A stretch of DNA of 13,320 nt from the NCBI GenBank assembly GCA_964535025.1, contig CAZHRW010000045.1, positions 1 through 13,320 of the forward strand, written 5' to 3'. Below, piece after piece: positions 1 to 6,227 of the stretch. The stretch is from JAAYZK01 sp964535025. Lineage in GTDB: Bacteria; Planctomycetota; Phycisphaerae; SM23-33; FEN-1343. The notes under the pieces were generated by a model. It saw nothing but the letters and a program-made list of their open reading frames with translations, had not been told where the DNA came from and did not search any database. The position numbers were made by a program, and so were the translations under genes. Position 1 is the stretch's first letter. Every line of letters starts with the position of its first letter.

Positions 1-105
1 CTCTGTGTTGGCCGTGCCCTCTGTGGCACAAGCCGTTGCCGTGGGTTCCTTTGCGTTCTTTGTGGCCTTTGTGGCTCTCTTGGCCGTTCTGTTTGCGGCG
101 ACGTC
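1..105. repeat. Degenerate CTTTGTGGC-type short repeat tract
   Basis: The plus strand contains CTTTGTGGC twice in tandem (around 58-75), followed by related units such as TCTCTTGGC and preceded by CTCTGTGGC. The complementary strand reads as CACAAAG/CACAGAG/GAACGCAAAGG words. Such tracts are common between genes in planctomycetes and relatives. Here the tract lies inside the open reading frame of the kinase and encodes its Lys/Thr/Ala-rich tail. It is less GC-rich than the neighbouring coding sequence. Confidence 0.5.
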
Positions 106-1392
106 GCGGAGGGTGTCGACCAGCGCGTCGGCCAGGCCGTCCTTGCTCAGGTACGCCGCGGCCCCCGCCTCGCGCATCTTCGCGGCCACGCCCTCCTCAT
201 CCCGCATCGACAGGCCCACCACCTTCACCGCCGGCTGGGCGGCGAGTATCCGGCGGGTGGCCTCGATCCCGTCCATGCCGGGCATGTTGATATCCATCAC
301 GACGACATCCGGTTGCGTCGAACGGGCCAGGTCGATGGCGCTGGGCCCGTCGGTCGCCCGACCGACGACGGCCAGGCCGTCCTTGTCGCTCAGGAGGGCG
401 TCCAGCCCGTCGAGCAGGACCTGGTGGTCGTCGACCAGCAGCACCCGCGTGAGGGGGCCGCCTTTGACGGCCGGCGGCTCGCCCGGCGCCGGCGGGGGCA
501 CGGGGGCCGCCTGCGGGTCGGCCGGGGCCGTCGCGGCCACCGGTGCGACGAGCGTGACGGTGGCCCCGTGGCCGGGCGTGCTGTCGATCTCGAGACGCCC
601 GCCGATCATGGCGAGGCGCTCGCGGATGCTGAACAGGCCCAACCCCGTGCCAGTGGACTGGTTGTCGGCCGCGGCCTGCGGGGGAAACCCCGCGCCGTTG
701 TCGCGGACCTCGATGATGAGGTTCTCCCCGGCTTGCCGCAAGATCACGCGCACCAGCGTGGCGCCGGCGTGCTTGACCACGTTGAGCAACAACTCCCGGG
801 TCGCGTCGAACAGCAGTGCCGCCAGATCGTCGTCGCCGGGGGAGGCCTGCTCGTCGGCCTCGACGACTACTGCCAGGTCCCCGGCGGCCATGATGTGGTT
901 GCCCAGCCACTCCAGCGCCGCCGCCAGGCCCACGTTGTACAGGACCGAGGGGTACAGGTCGGTCATCAGCGACCGCGAGACGGCGAGGGCCTCGCTGAGC
1001 AGGTCGTCGATTTCCCCGGCCGCGGCCGGGCAGTCCCCGTGGCCGTCGGCGGTTCGCAGCCGCTGGACCCGCAGGCGGGCGCCCACGAGCAGTTGCTGGA
1101 GGCTGTCATGGAGGACCCGCGCCAGCCGCCGGCGCTCCCGCTGCTCGGTGCGTGTCAACTGCATCGCCAGGGCCCGCAACTGCTTGGCGCGCTGCTCGGC
1201 GACGGCCGTCCGCTCGGCGACGCGTTGTTCGAGCTCTGCGCTGGGCTCGGCCGGAAGGTCACGGGCCGCCGCCGGGTCTGCCTGGGCCGGCCGGAGGTTC
1301 TGTATCTCCGGCGTCGCGCTGGGCCGGCGTTTTGGACTTTCTGCCGTCTTTGCGACGCGGGGGAGCGCGTCAGACGACGATCTGGCACTCAT
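1..1392 (-). CDS. Hybrid sensor histidine kinase with C-terminal receiver domain (partial, no stop in window)
   Basis: This is a two-component signalling kinase of the NarL/DegS-like HisKA_3 group fused to a receiver. It is read on the minus strand from the ATG at 1392 and stays open for 464 codons to the window edge. Residues 52-100 form a charged helix leading into the H-box, with phospho-acceptor His95 in the motif RVLHDSLQQ. The ATPase domain follows: N-box Asn204 (NVVKHAG), G1 box DNGAGF at 231-236, and GTGLGL at 248-253. A Pro/Ala-rich linker (about 285-313) leads to a receiver with acidic pair Asp321-Asp322, phospho-acceptor Asp367 and Lys417. There is no signal peptide, membrane segment or recognisable sensor domain, so it should be cytoplasmic. 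The start is supported by AAGGAAG at 1399-1405 (6-nt spacer) and an in-frame stop just upstream. No DNA-binding output domain is visible. The last ~30 residues are a Lys/Thr/Ala-rich low-complexity tail. It is divergent from the encapsulin operon. Its ligand is unknown. Confidence 0.9.
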   Translation of the reverse strand, partial: MSARSSSDALPRVAKTAESPKRRPSATPEIQNLRPAQADPAAARDLPAEPSAELEQRVAERTAVAEQRAKQLRALAMQLTRTEQRERRRLARVLHDSLQQLLVGARLRVQRLRTADGHGDCPAAAGEIDDLLSEALAVSRSLMTDLYPSVLYNVGLAAALEWLGNHIMAAGDLAVVVEADEQASPGDDDLAALLFDATRELLLNVVKHAGATLVRVILRQAGENLIIEVRDNGAGFPPQAAADNQSTGTGLGLFSIRERLAMIGGRLEIDSTPGHGATVTLVAPVAATAPADPQAAPVPPPAPGEPPAVKGGPLTRVLLVDDHQVLLDGLDALLSDKDGLAVVGRATDGPSAIDLARSTQPDVVVMDINMPGMDGIEATRRILAAQPAVKVVGLSMRDEEGVAAKMREAGAAAYLSKDGLADALVDTLRDVAANRTAKRATKATKNAKEPTATACATEGTANTE

Positions 1393-1689
1393 GATCCGCT
1401 TCCTTGCACGTAGGAGTCAATGCGGGCACCAGCGCCTCCGGGGCCGAGGCACTGGCCATCTTTATTATGGGCCGCGTCTTGCCGACTTCAAGCGGCCCCA
1501 TCCAGAATCTGTCACCATTGACGGGCCGGCCTCGAACTTGGCGGCCCACGGGGGTCCTACGACGGCCCCGGGCGCCCCTGTCACCCCGGCCGTTCGGCCG
1601 CGTTTTGCCGCACGACCCACCAAGACACCTGGTATGCTGCGATGCCGGCAAAAAAACAGCGAAAAGTCTGTTTACGCGGTAGATGTCGC

Positions 1690-1695
1690 TATACT
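1690..1695 (+). promoter_or_regulatory. Candidate -10 element (TATACT) upstream of encapsulin operon
   Basis: TATACT matches the sigma-70 -10 consensus at five of six positions and lies in the AT-rich stretch before the cargo gene. No good TTGACA-like -35 is present at 16-18 bp; the nearest sequence is around TCTGTT at 1667-1672. If used, it would give a leader of roughly 110 nt containing the dyad and direct repeat downstream. Alternative -10 candidates are the two TATAAG words at 1755-1760 and 1778-1783. Confidence 0.25.
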
Positions 1696-1733
1696 TCCAG
1701 CGGAATGTAACGGGCGGCCGGGGCGCTAACAGA

Positions 1734-1751
1734 GACTCCCATAGGGGAATC
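1734..1751. promoter_or_regulatory. Imperfect 18-bp dyad, possible operator of the encapsulin operon
   Basis: GACTCCC (1734-1740) and GGGAATC (1745-1751) form inverted arms with six of seven positions matching, separated by ATAG. The dyad sits 64 bp upstream of the ferritin-like gene and just upstream of the CTATAAG direct repeats. A dimeric regulator, for example one sensing iron or redox state, could bind here. That role is inferred from position only, and the sequence does not match a Fur box I recognise. Confidence 0.3.
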
Positions 1752-1753
1752 CT

Positions 1754-1783
1754 CTATAAGTTAATAAAACGGTAGCCTATAAG
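1754..1783. repeat. Direct repeat CTATAAG x2, 23-bp period, in encapsulin promoter region
   Basis: CTATAAG occurs at 1754-1760 and again at 1777-1783, a start-to-start distance of 23 bp or about two helical turns. The intervening sequence is AT-rich (TTAATAAAAC), in contrast to the GC-rich surroundings. The copies could be alternative -10 elements or paired sites for a regulator. The second copy ends 31 bp before the cargo gene start. Confidence 0.35.
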
Positions 1784-1814
1784 CGGCCGCATTTGCGAGA
1801 AAGGATGGAAACCG

Positions 1815-2192
1815 ATGCCGGAGTTCACCAACCCGTTCGGGGGGGTGGTCCCCCGCCAGATGACCCGCTCGGAGCTGGTTCGGGCGATCCGCCTGAATAT
1901 CGCCGCCGAGCAGGAGGCGTCCTACCTCTACGAGGCCCACGCCGACGCCACGGACAACGCCCTGGCCCGCGAGGTGCTCCTGGACATCGCCCGCGAGGAG
2001 CGGGTGCACGCGGGGGAGTTCCAGAAGCTGCTGTACATCCTCGAGCCCGACGAGGTCAACGCCATGGCCGAGGGCGCCAAGGAGGTCGTGGAAATGGCCG
2101 AGCATCACGGCGTGACGGCCACGCCGGCGGCCGAGGGGTCCGAGACGGGCGAAGGTCGTCCCGCGCCGACCATCGGGGATTTGAAGGACTAG
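1815..2192 (+). CDS. Encapsulated ferritin-like protein (encapsulin cargo)
   Basis: A 125-residue four-helix/ferritin-like half-bundle protein, expected to oxidise Fe(II) and mineralise iron inside the encapsulin shell. The ferroxidase residues are visible: Glu32 and Glu34 in helix 1 (AAEQEASYLYE), then Glu61, Glu62 and His65 in helix 2 (REERVHAGEF). This matches the E..ExxH signature of encapsulated ferritins, and the sequence most resembles the ferritin-like domain fused to archaeal (Pyrococcus-type) encapsulin. After the helices (to about residue 97) comes a Gly/Pro/Glu-rich flexible linker, and then the C-terminus PTIGDLKD. That end resembles the hydrophobic-Gly-x-Leu-Lys loading peptides that dock cargo to encapsulin. 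The start at 1815 has an AAGGA site at 1801-1805. The stop is 13 bp before the shell gene, so the two should be co-transcribed and co-assembled. Confidence 0.93.
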   Translation: MPEFTNPFGGVVPRQMTRSELVRAIRLNIAAEQEASYLYEAHADATDNALAREVLLDIAREERVHAGEFQKLLYILEPDEVNAMAEGAKEVVEMAEHHGVTATPAAEGSETGEGRPAPTIGDLKD

Positions 2193-2205
2193 AAGGAGAC
2201 CGGCC

Positions 2206-3009
2206 ATGTCCAACGAGTTGTTGACACGCGACGATGCGCCGTTCGGCGAAAAGGTCTGGGCCGCGATCGACGGCGCCGTCCTGGGTGCGGCCAAGGGTCA
2301 GTTGTCCGGCCGTCGGATCCTCCACGTGGACGGCCCGTTCGGGTTGGGGTTGACGAGCCTGCCGGGGGGCGAGGCGGCCGCCCGGGACGGGCTGAGCGTC
2401 AACACGCCGCTGCCGCTGGCGATGATCCGCAAATCCTTTACGCTGCCGCTGCGGGATATCGCCACGATCGAGGAAGCGTCGCTGCCGGCGACCCTTCCGG
2501 CCGCGGCGGCGGCGGCCGTCGAGTGCGCCCGGATGGAGGATGCCCTGGTGTTCAGGGGCGCCGACAAGCTCGGCATCCCGGGCCTGTTGACGGCCAAGGG
2601 GGCCCACAAGGTGGCCCTGCGGGACTGGAAGACCCTCGGCACCGCCGCCGAGGATATCATCGAGGCCGTCACGACGCTGGACGGGGCGGGTTACGCCGGC
2701 CCCTACGCCCTGGCCCTGGCGCCGCCGCTGTACAACCTGCTGCTGCGTCGCTATCCCCAGGGCAACACCACCGAACTGGAGCACGTCCGCACGATCGTCA
2801 CCGACGGGATCGTCAAGGCCCCCTCGATCGACAGCGGCGGCGTCCTGCTGGCGGCCGGCCGTCCGTTCGCGTCGATCGTCCTGGGCCAGGACCTGATGAC
2901 GGCGTTCCTCGGCCCCGGCGAGGACGGCTTCGAGTTCCTCGTCAGCGAGAGCCTGACCCTTCGCCTGCCGGCGCCGGAGGCCGTCGTCGTGCTCAAGCCG
3001 GCGGGCTGA
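2206..3009 (+). CDS. Family 1 encapsulin shell protein
   Basis: A 267-residue shell protein with the HK97 capsid fold (linocin/encapsulin family 1). It self-assembles into an icosahedral protein nanocompartment in the cytoplasm. Family features in order: an N-terminal cargo-docking helix region with APFGEKVWAAID (11-22), the segment SGRRILHVDGPFGLGL (34-49), the E-loop region around 64-95 (TPLPLAMIRKSFTLPLRDI), the GADKLGIPGLL motif (118-128), the A-domain, and the C-terminal strand YAL..FLVSESLTLRLPAPEAVV. The length is typical for family 1. It has a strong AAGGAG site at 2193-2198 with a 7-nt spacer and follows the ferritin-like cargo gene directly. There is no fused cargo domain and no flavin-binding insertion that I can see. 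The downstream biosynthetic cassette begins 99 bp later on the same strand. Confidence 0.95.
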   Translation: MSNELLTRDDAPFGEKVWAAIDGAVLGAAKGQLSGRRILHVDGPFGLGLTSLPGGEAAARDGLSVNTPLPLAMIRKSFTLPLRDIATIEEASLPATLPAAAAAAVECARMEDALVFRGADKLGIPGLLTAKGAHKVALRDWKTLGTAAEDIIEAVTTLDGAGYAGPYALALAPPLYNLLLRRYPQGNTTELEHVRTIVTDGIVKAPSIDSGGVLLAAGRPFASIVLGQDLMTAFLGPGEDGFEFLVSESLTLRLPAPEAVVVLKPAG

Positions 3010-3108
3010 CCGCCGCCGGCCGAACAAAGGGGCAGGGGGGCTGGCCGGGCGCGCCCTGCGCGCCTACCATAGAAGAAATACTGTGCTCACTTCGACAGGG
3101 GAATCACC

Positions 3109-4296
3109 ATGGCAGTGCCACAAGAGGTCATGTCGGACCCCGCCGGCCGGTCCGGGGGGGCGACCGCGACGTACCGACGGCCGCCCATTCTGCGCGGGTA
3201 CACGTACGATCCGGCCGAGGCCTGGGCGGCCCGCGACGACGGGCGCCTGCTGGCGGTGCGGCTGGAGACGAATCGCACGTGCAACCTCCGCTGCCGCTAT
3301 TGCTACGCCGAGAGCGGCCGCCGGCTCGACGAGGAGATGCCCTACGACACGCTGGTCGACCTCGTCGCCCAGGCGCGGGACCTGGGGGCCGAATCGGTGG
3401 TCGTCATCGGCGGGGGCGAGCCGACGCTCCACCCGCGGTTCCGGCCCCTGATCGCCAGGATCGACGCGATGGGCATGGTGCCGACGGTGTTCACCAACTG
3501 CATGCTCGTCGATCGCGACGTGGCGCAGTTCCTCTACGACCACAACGCCTCGGTCATGGGCAAGCTCGACTCGCTCCGCTCGAGCGTCCAGGACTACCTG
3601 GCCGGCTCGCCTGGGGCGTCGCGGCTGATCCGCCAGGGGCTCGACCACCTCATGGACGTGGGGTTCTGCGAGGTCGACGATCCGCACCGCCTGCGGCTGG
3701 GCGCTTCGTTCGTCAGTTGCCGCCTGAACGTCAACGAGATCGACGCAATCTGGCACTTCTGCCGCGAGTGCAACATCTTCCCCAACATGGAGGTGCTCAC
3801 CCCCACCGGCCGGGCCCGGCGGGAACTGCCCGACCAGGCCCTCTCCCGCGAGGAGATCCAGGCCTACAAGCTCAAGCTGCTGGAGATCGACCGGGCCCAT
3901 TACGGCTTCGACTGGCTGCCCTACACGCCCCTGACCGCCAGCGGCTGCCTGCAACAGCTCTACAGCCTGTACATCACCATCACCGGCGACGTCCGCCCCT
4001 GCGCGCCGACGAAGTTCGACGAGCACCCCGACCTGAGGATCAACGGGGTCTACCCCCATAACGTCCGGCGCCGCAGCCTGCGGGAGATCTACGAGGACCC
4101 GCTGTTCGATTACGTCCGCCACATCGACCGTCACCTGGAGGGCAAGTGCGGCTCCTGCCCGCACCGCCAGGAGTGCATCGGCTGTCGCGGCTACGCCTAC
4201 GCCGTCGGCGTCAATGCCGGCAAGGACCCCCGGGCGGCCCTGCGGGCCGAGTGCCTCCAGTGCGCCAGACAGGACACGCCGTCATGCGTAAGCTGA
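3109..4296 (+). CDS. Radical SAM/SPASM domain protein
   Basis: A 395-residue radical S-adenosylmethionine enzyme. The [4Fe-4S]/SAM-binding motif is Cys58-x3-Cys62-x2-Cys65 in TCNLRCRYCYAE, and the SAM-contact motif is GGGEPTLHP at 101-109. The C-terminal part is a full SPASM-type auxiliary-cluster domain: Cys280, then Gly293-x4-Cys298, then Cys347-x2-Cys350-x5-Cys356-x2-Cys359, and finally Cys382-x2-Cys385. SPASM proteins commonly modify peptides, but members also act on small molecules or enzymes, and no precursor-peptide gene is evident beside it. The start at 3109 is backed by AGGGGA at 3097-3102 (6-nt spacer). It opens the six-gene cassette, and its stop overlaps the next gene by 13 bases. 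The preceding 99 bp could hold a separate promoter, but none is clear. The substrate cannot be assigned from sequence. Confidence 0.88.
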   Translation: MAVPQEVMSDPAGRSGGATATYRRPPILRGYTYDPAEAWAARDDGRLLAVRLETNRTCNLRCRYCYAESGRRLDEEMPYDTLVDLVAQARDLGAESVVVIGGGEPTLHPRFRPLIARIDAMGMVPTVFTNCMLVDRDVAQFLYDHNASVMGKLDSLRSSVQDYLAGSPGASRLIRQGLDHLMDVGFCEVDDPHRLRLGASFVSCRLNVNEIDAIWHFCRECNIFPNMEVLTPTGRARRELPDQALSREEIQAYKLKLLEIDRAHYGFDWLPYTPLTASGCLQQLYSLYITITGDVRPCAPTKFDEHPDLRINGVYPHNVRRRSLREIYEDPLFDYVRHIDRHLEGKCGSCPHRQECIGCRGYAYAVGVNAGKDPRAALRAECLQCARQDTPSCVS

Positions 4297-5249
4297 TGCT
4301 CACCGACGCGGCCCGCCTCGAGGGGCGACTGGCCGACCACCTCCGCCGGCGGGAGCTGCCGGATGCGTTTCTCTACACCGGCACCGGCGGCGCGCGGCAG
4401 TGGCTGGACCTGGACCGCTCAGGGGCGTTCGACATCGCCTCGGCCCTGACCGACCTGCTCGGCCGCAGCGCCCCGCGGATCGCCGCCTGCCTGCCGGGCG
4501 GGACGGACGTGCTGTCGCTGGGGGTCGGGGCCGGCGCCAAGGAGCGGATCCTGCTGGAATGGCTCGTCCCCCCCGGGACGCGCCGCTACGTGGCCGTCGA
4601 CGTCTCCGAGTGCCTGGTCGACCGGGCGCTGGCGCTGGTGGAGGATATGGACCTCGAGCGGATCGGCGTCGTGGCCTTCTGCGAAGAGCTGCCGCACTTT
4701 CGCCGGCGGGCCCGGTCGCCCACACTGGTGTGCCTGCTGGGCAATAACTTCAGTAACTACGAACCCGACATGCTGCTCGACCTTTGCGCATCGTGCCTGG
4801 ATCCGGCCGACCGGCTGCTGCTGGACGGCCACGTGCTGCCGGACGGCGCGCTGCGGCGCCGGCGGTGGCGGCGGCACGTGCAGGCGGCGTACGGCAGTGA
4901 GCGGAACGCGCGGTTCAACCTCGGTCCGCTGCTGGACCGCGGGCTGCGGCGGGAGCAGGCCGAGTTCACCCTCGACTTGCAGGACGCCGATACGCCCGCC
5001 GGCCCGGCCGTGCGGACCTGCAAGCGAATCCGGGTGATCGACGATGTGACGCTCCACCTCGACGGCCAAACCCTCACGCTGCCCGCCGGCGCGACGTTGA
5101 CCCTGGGGTTCACGTACAAGTACCGGCGGAGCCAACTGCACGAGTTGCTCCGACGGCACGGACTCGCCGTTGAGCTGGAGTGCCGCGGCGGACGGGACGA
5201 GTATGTTCTGTTGTTAACTCGTAAGACTCGCAAACAGGTGAAAGCATGA
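4284..5249 (+). CDS. EgtD-like SAM-dependent methyltransferase, substrate unknown
   Basis: A 321-residue methyltransferase of the histidine N-alpha-methyltransferase (EgtD) family. Landmarks are the SAM loop LSLGVGAGAKE (77-87), YVAVDVSE (102-109), LLGNNFSNYEPD (151-162) and, near the C-terminus, FTYKY (276-280). The last corresponds to the SYKYS region of EgtD. By alignment on YKY, the positions of EgtD Glu282 and Ser284, which contact the imidazole and carboxylate regions of histidine, are Gly275 and Thr277 here. The natural substrate is therefore probably not histidine. The ATG at 4284 (AGGA at 4271-4274) was chosen; an in-frame ATG at 4296 overlapping the upstream TGA is an alternative. 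The frame is open further upstream, but that part is a shadow of the radical SAM gene. The ATGA overlap with the next gene implies translational coupling. Confidence 0.8.
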   Translation: MRKLMLTDAARLEGRLADHLRRRELPDAFLYTGTGGARQWLDLDRSGAFDIASALTDLLGRSAPRIAACLPGGTDVLSLGVGAGAKERILLEWLVPPGTRRYVAVDVSECLVDRALALVEDMDLERIGVVAFCEELPHFRRRARSPTLVCLLGNNFSNYEPDMLLDLCASCLDPADRLLLDGHVLPDGALRRRRWRRHVQAAYGSERNARFNLGPLLDRGLRREQAEFTLDLQDADTPAGPAVRTCKRIRVIDDVTLHLDGQTLTLPAGATLTLGFTYKYRRSQLHELLRRHGLAVELECRGGRDEYVLLLTRKTRKQVKA

Positions 5250-6193
5250 ACGTCGAAGGCCTGCTGACGGCCGCCGGCTATGGCTGCGACGTGCTGGGAC
5301 GCCTGCGGCGGGTCATGCTGCACCGGCCCACCGAGGCCCTGCGGCTCATTACGCCGGCCAACTGCCGCCGCTGGCTGTGGGACGACGTGCCGGACATCGG
5401 ACGCTTTGTCGACGAGCACGACCGCTATCGGGCGCTGCTGGAATCGTGCGGCGTGGAGGTGGTCGAGCTGGCCGACTGCGTGGCCGATCAAGGACGCCTC
5501 GGGCGGCTGCCGAACCTGATCTACCTGCACGATACCGCCGTCATCTCCCGCCGCGGCGCGCTGTTGTCGGCGATGGCCTCGCCCGCCCGGCGGGGCGAGG
5601 CCCGGGTTGTCAAGGAGGCGCTGACGCACCTGGGCGTACCGGTGCTGATCGAACTGGACGACCCGGCCGACCGTTTCGAGGGCTGCCTGCTGCTGTCGGA
5701 GCAGGGGCTGCTGGTCGCCGACACCGAACGCCACGACGCGCGGACGATCCGCAAGTTCATCCGGCGGGCGCTGGAGCACTTCGAGGAGGTCATCTACGTC
5801 GCGGTGCCCAAGGCGCGCCGGTTCATGCACCCCGACACGATCTACAACCGCGTCGATCAGCACCTGGCGCTGGCGTATCCGCCGGCACTGATCCGCGCGG
5901 TGCTGTTCACGCGGGAGGGGGCCGAGCCGATCGACGTCGTCGAGCACATGCGAAGCCGCGACGTCGAGGTGCTCGCCGTCAGCGACGCCGAACAGGCGGC
6001 CCACGCCTGCAGCTTCGTGCCGCTCGAGCCGGGCGTGATCATCCACTACGACACCGCCCTGTCCCGCCAGACCCGCCGGCGGCTGGAGCGGCGGGGGGTT
6101 GAGCTGATCCTGTTTCACCCCGAGGCGATGCTGGCCGGCGGGGGCTCGTTGCGCTGCCTGACGCTCCGCCTGCACCGCGACGATACCGCCTGA
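5246..6193 (+). CDS. Arginine deiminase / amidinotransferase-fold (GME superfamily) enzyme
   Basis: A 315-residue enzyme of the guanidine-modifying superfamily (arginine deiminase, dimethylargininase, amidinotransferases). All five classical catalytic positions can be placed: Asp96 (YLHDT), Glu145 (RFEGC), His195 and Asp197 (FMHPDTIYNRVD), and the nucleophile Cys304 near the C-terminus (GGSLRCLTLRL). These residues form the Cys-amidino intermediate in the family. Two differences stand out. FEGCL replaces the usual FEGGD, and HDT replaces the usual RDT, so the substrate may differ from free arginine. The protein is shorter than bacterial ArcA (about 400 residues), closer to dimethylargininase and to amidinotransferase-like proteins. 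It overlaps the methyltransferase stop as ATGA at 5246-5249. In context it may hydrolyse or transfer an amidino group on a cluster intermediate, which is inference. Confidence 0.85.
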   Translation: MNVEGLLTAAGYGCDVLGRLRRVMLHRPTEALRLITPANCRRWLWDDVPDIGRFVDEHDRYRALLESCGVEVVELADCVADQGRLGRLPNLIYLHDTAVISRRGALLSAMASPARRGEARVVKEALTHLGVPVLIELDDPADRFEGCLLLSEQGLLVADTERHDARTIRKFIRRALEHFEEVIYVAVPKARRFMHPDTIYNRVDQHLALAYPPALIRAVLFTREGAEPIDVVEHMRSRDVEVLAVSDAEQAAHACSFVPLEPGVIIHYDTALSRQTRRRLERRGVELILFHPEAMLAGGGSLRCLTLRLHRDDTA

Positions 6194-6214
6194 GAGGCCG
6201 ACGGGGGCACTCAT

Positions 6215-6221
6215 GGAGGAG
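6215..6221 (+). promoter_or_regulatory. Ribosome-binding site deciding the GTG start of the U32 gene
   Basis: GGAGGAG lies six bases before GTG at 6228. No in-frame ATG precedes the conserved N-terminal strand MRLCVPANYD, so this site fixes the non-ATG start. Confidence 0.75.
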
Positions 6222-6227
6222 TGACTG

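Larger units (their letters stand above)
1393..1814. other. Divergent intergenic region between histidine kinase and encapsulin operon
   Basis: These 422 bases separate two divergent genes. The kinase-proximal part (1393-1640) shows no convincing gene: the frames open across it have no recognisable protein character and no ribosome-binding site. The encapsulin-proximal part (1640-1795) is markedly more AT-rich and holds promoter-like elements, a dyad and a direct repeat, listed separately. Confidence 0.6.

Noticed and set aside
1370..1682. Small open frames on both strands in the kinase-encapsulin intergenic region
   Set aside because: No ribosome-binding site, no recognisable family, and they overlap each other and the kinase start.
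5..1729. Long open frame on the plus strand over the histidine kinase region
   Set aside because: Its translation is Ser/Arg/Ala-rich with no family motifs, whereas the minus strand encodes clear HisKA_3, ATPase and receiver motifs. It is an antisense shadow of GC-rich DNA.
3010..3108. Possible RiPP precursor peptide or promoter before the radical SAM gene
   Set aside because: No short frame with a ribosome-binding site and leader/core-like sequence, and no convincing -35/-10 pair. The GGGCGCGCCC palindrome is likely chance in GC-rich DNA.
4146..4283. N-terminal extension of the EgtD-like protein from an ATG at 4146
   Set aside because: This part lies wholly inside the SPASM cysteine region of the previous gene and is Arg/Pro-rich. 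The start at 4284 has a ribosome-binding site and gives the usual family length.
4757..6214. 485-codon open frame on the minus strand opposite the methyltransferase and deiminase-fold genes
   Set aside because: Low-complexity Gln/Arg/Val-rich translation with no ribosome-binding site. The plus strand carries complete catalytic motifs.
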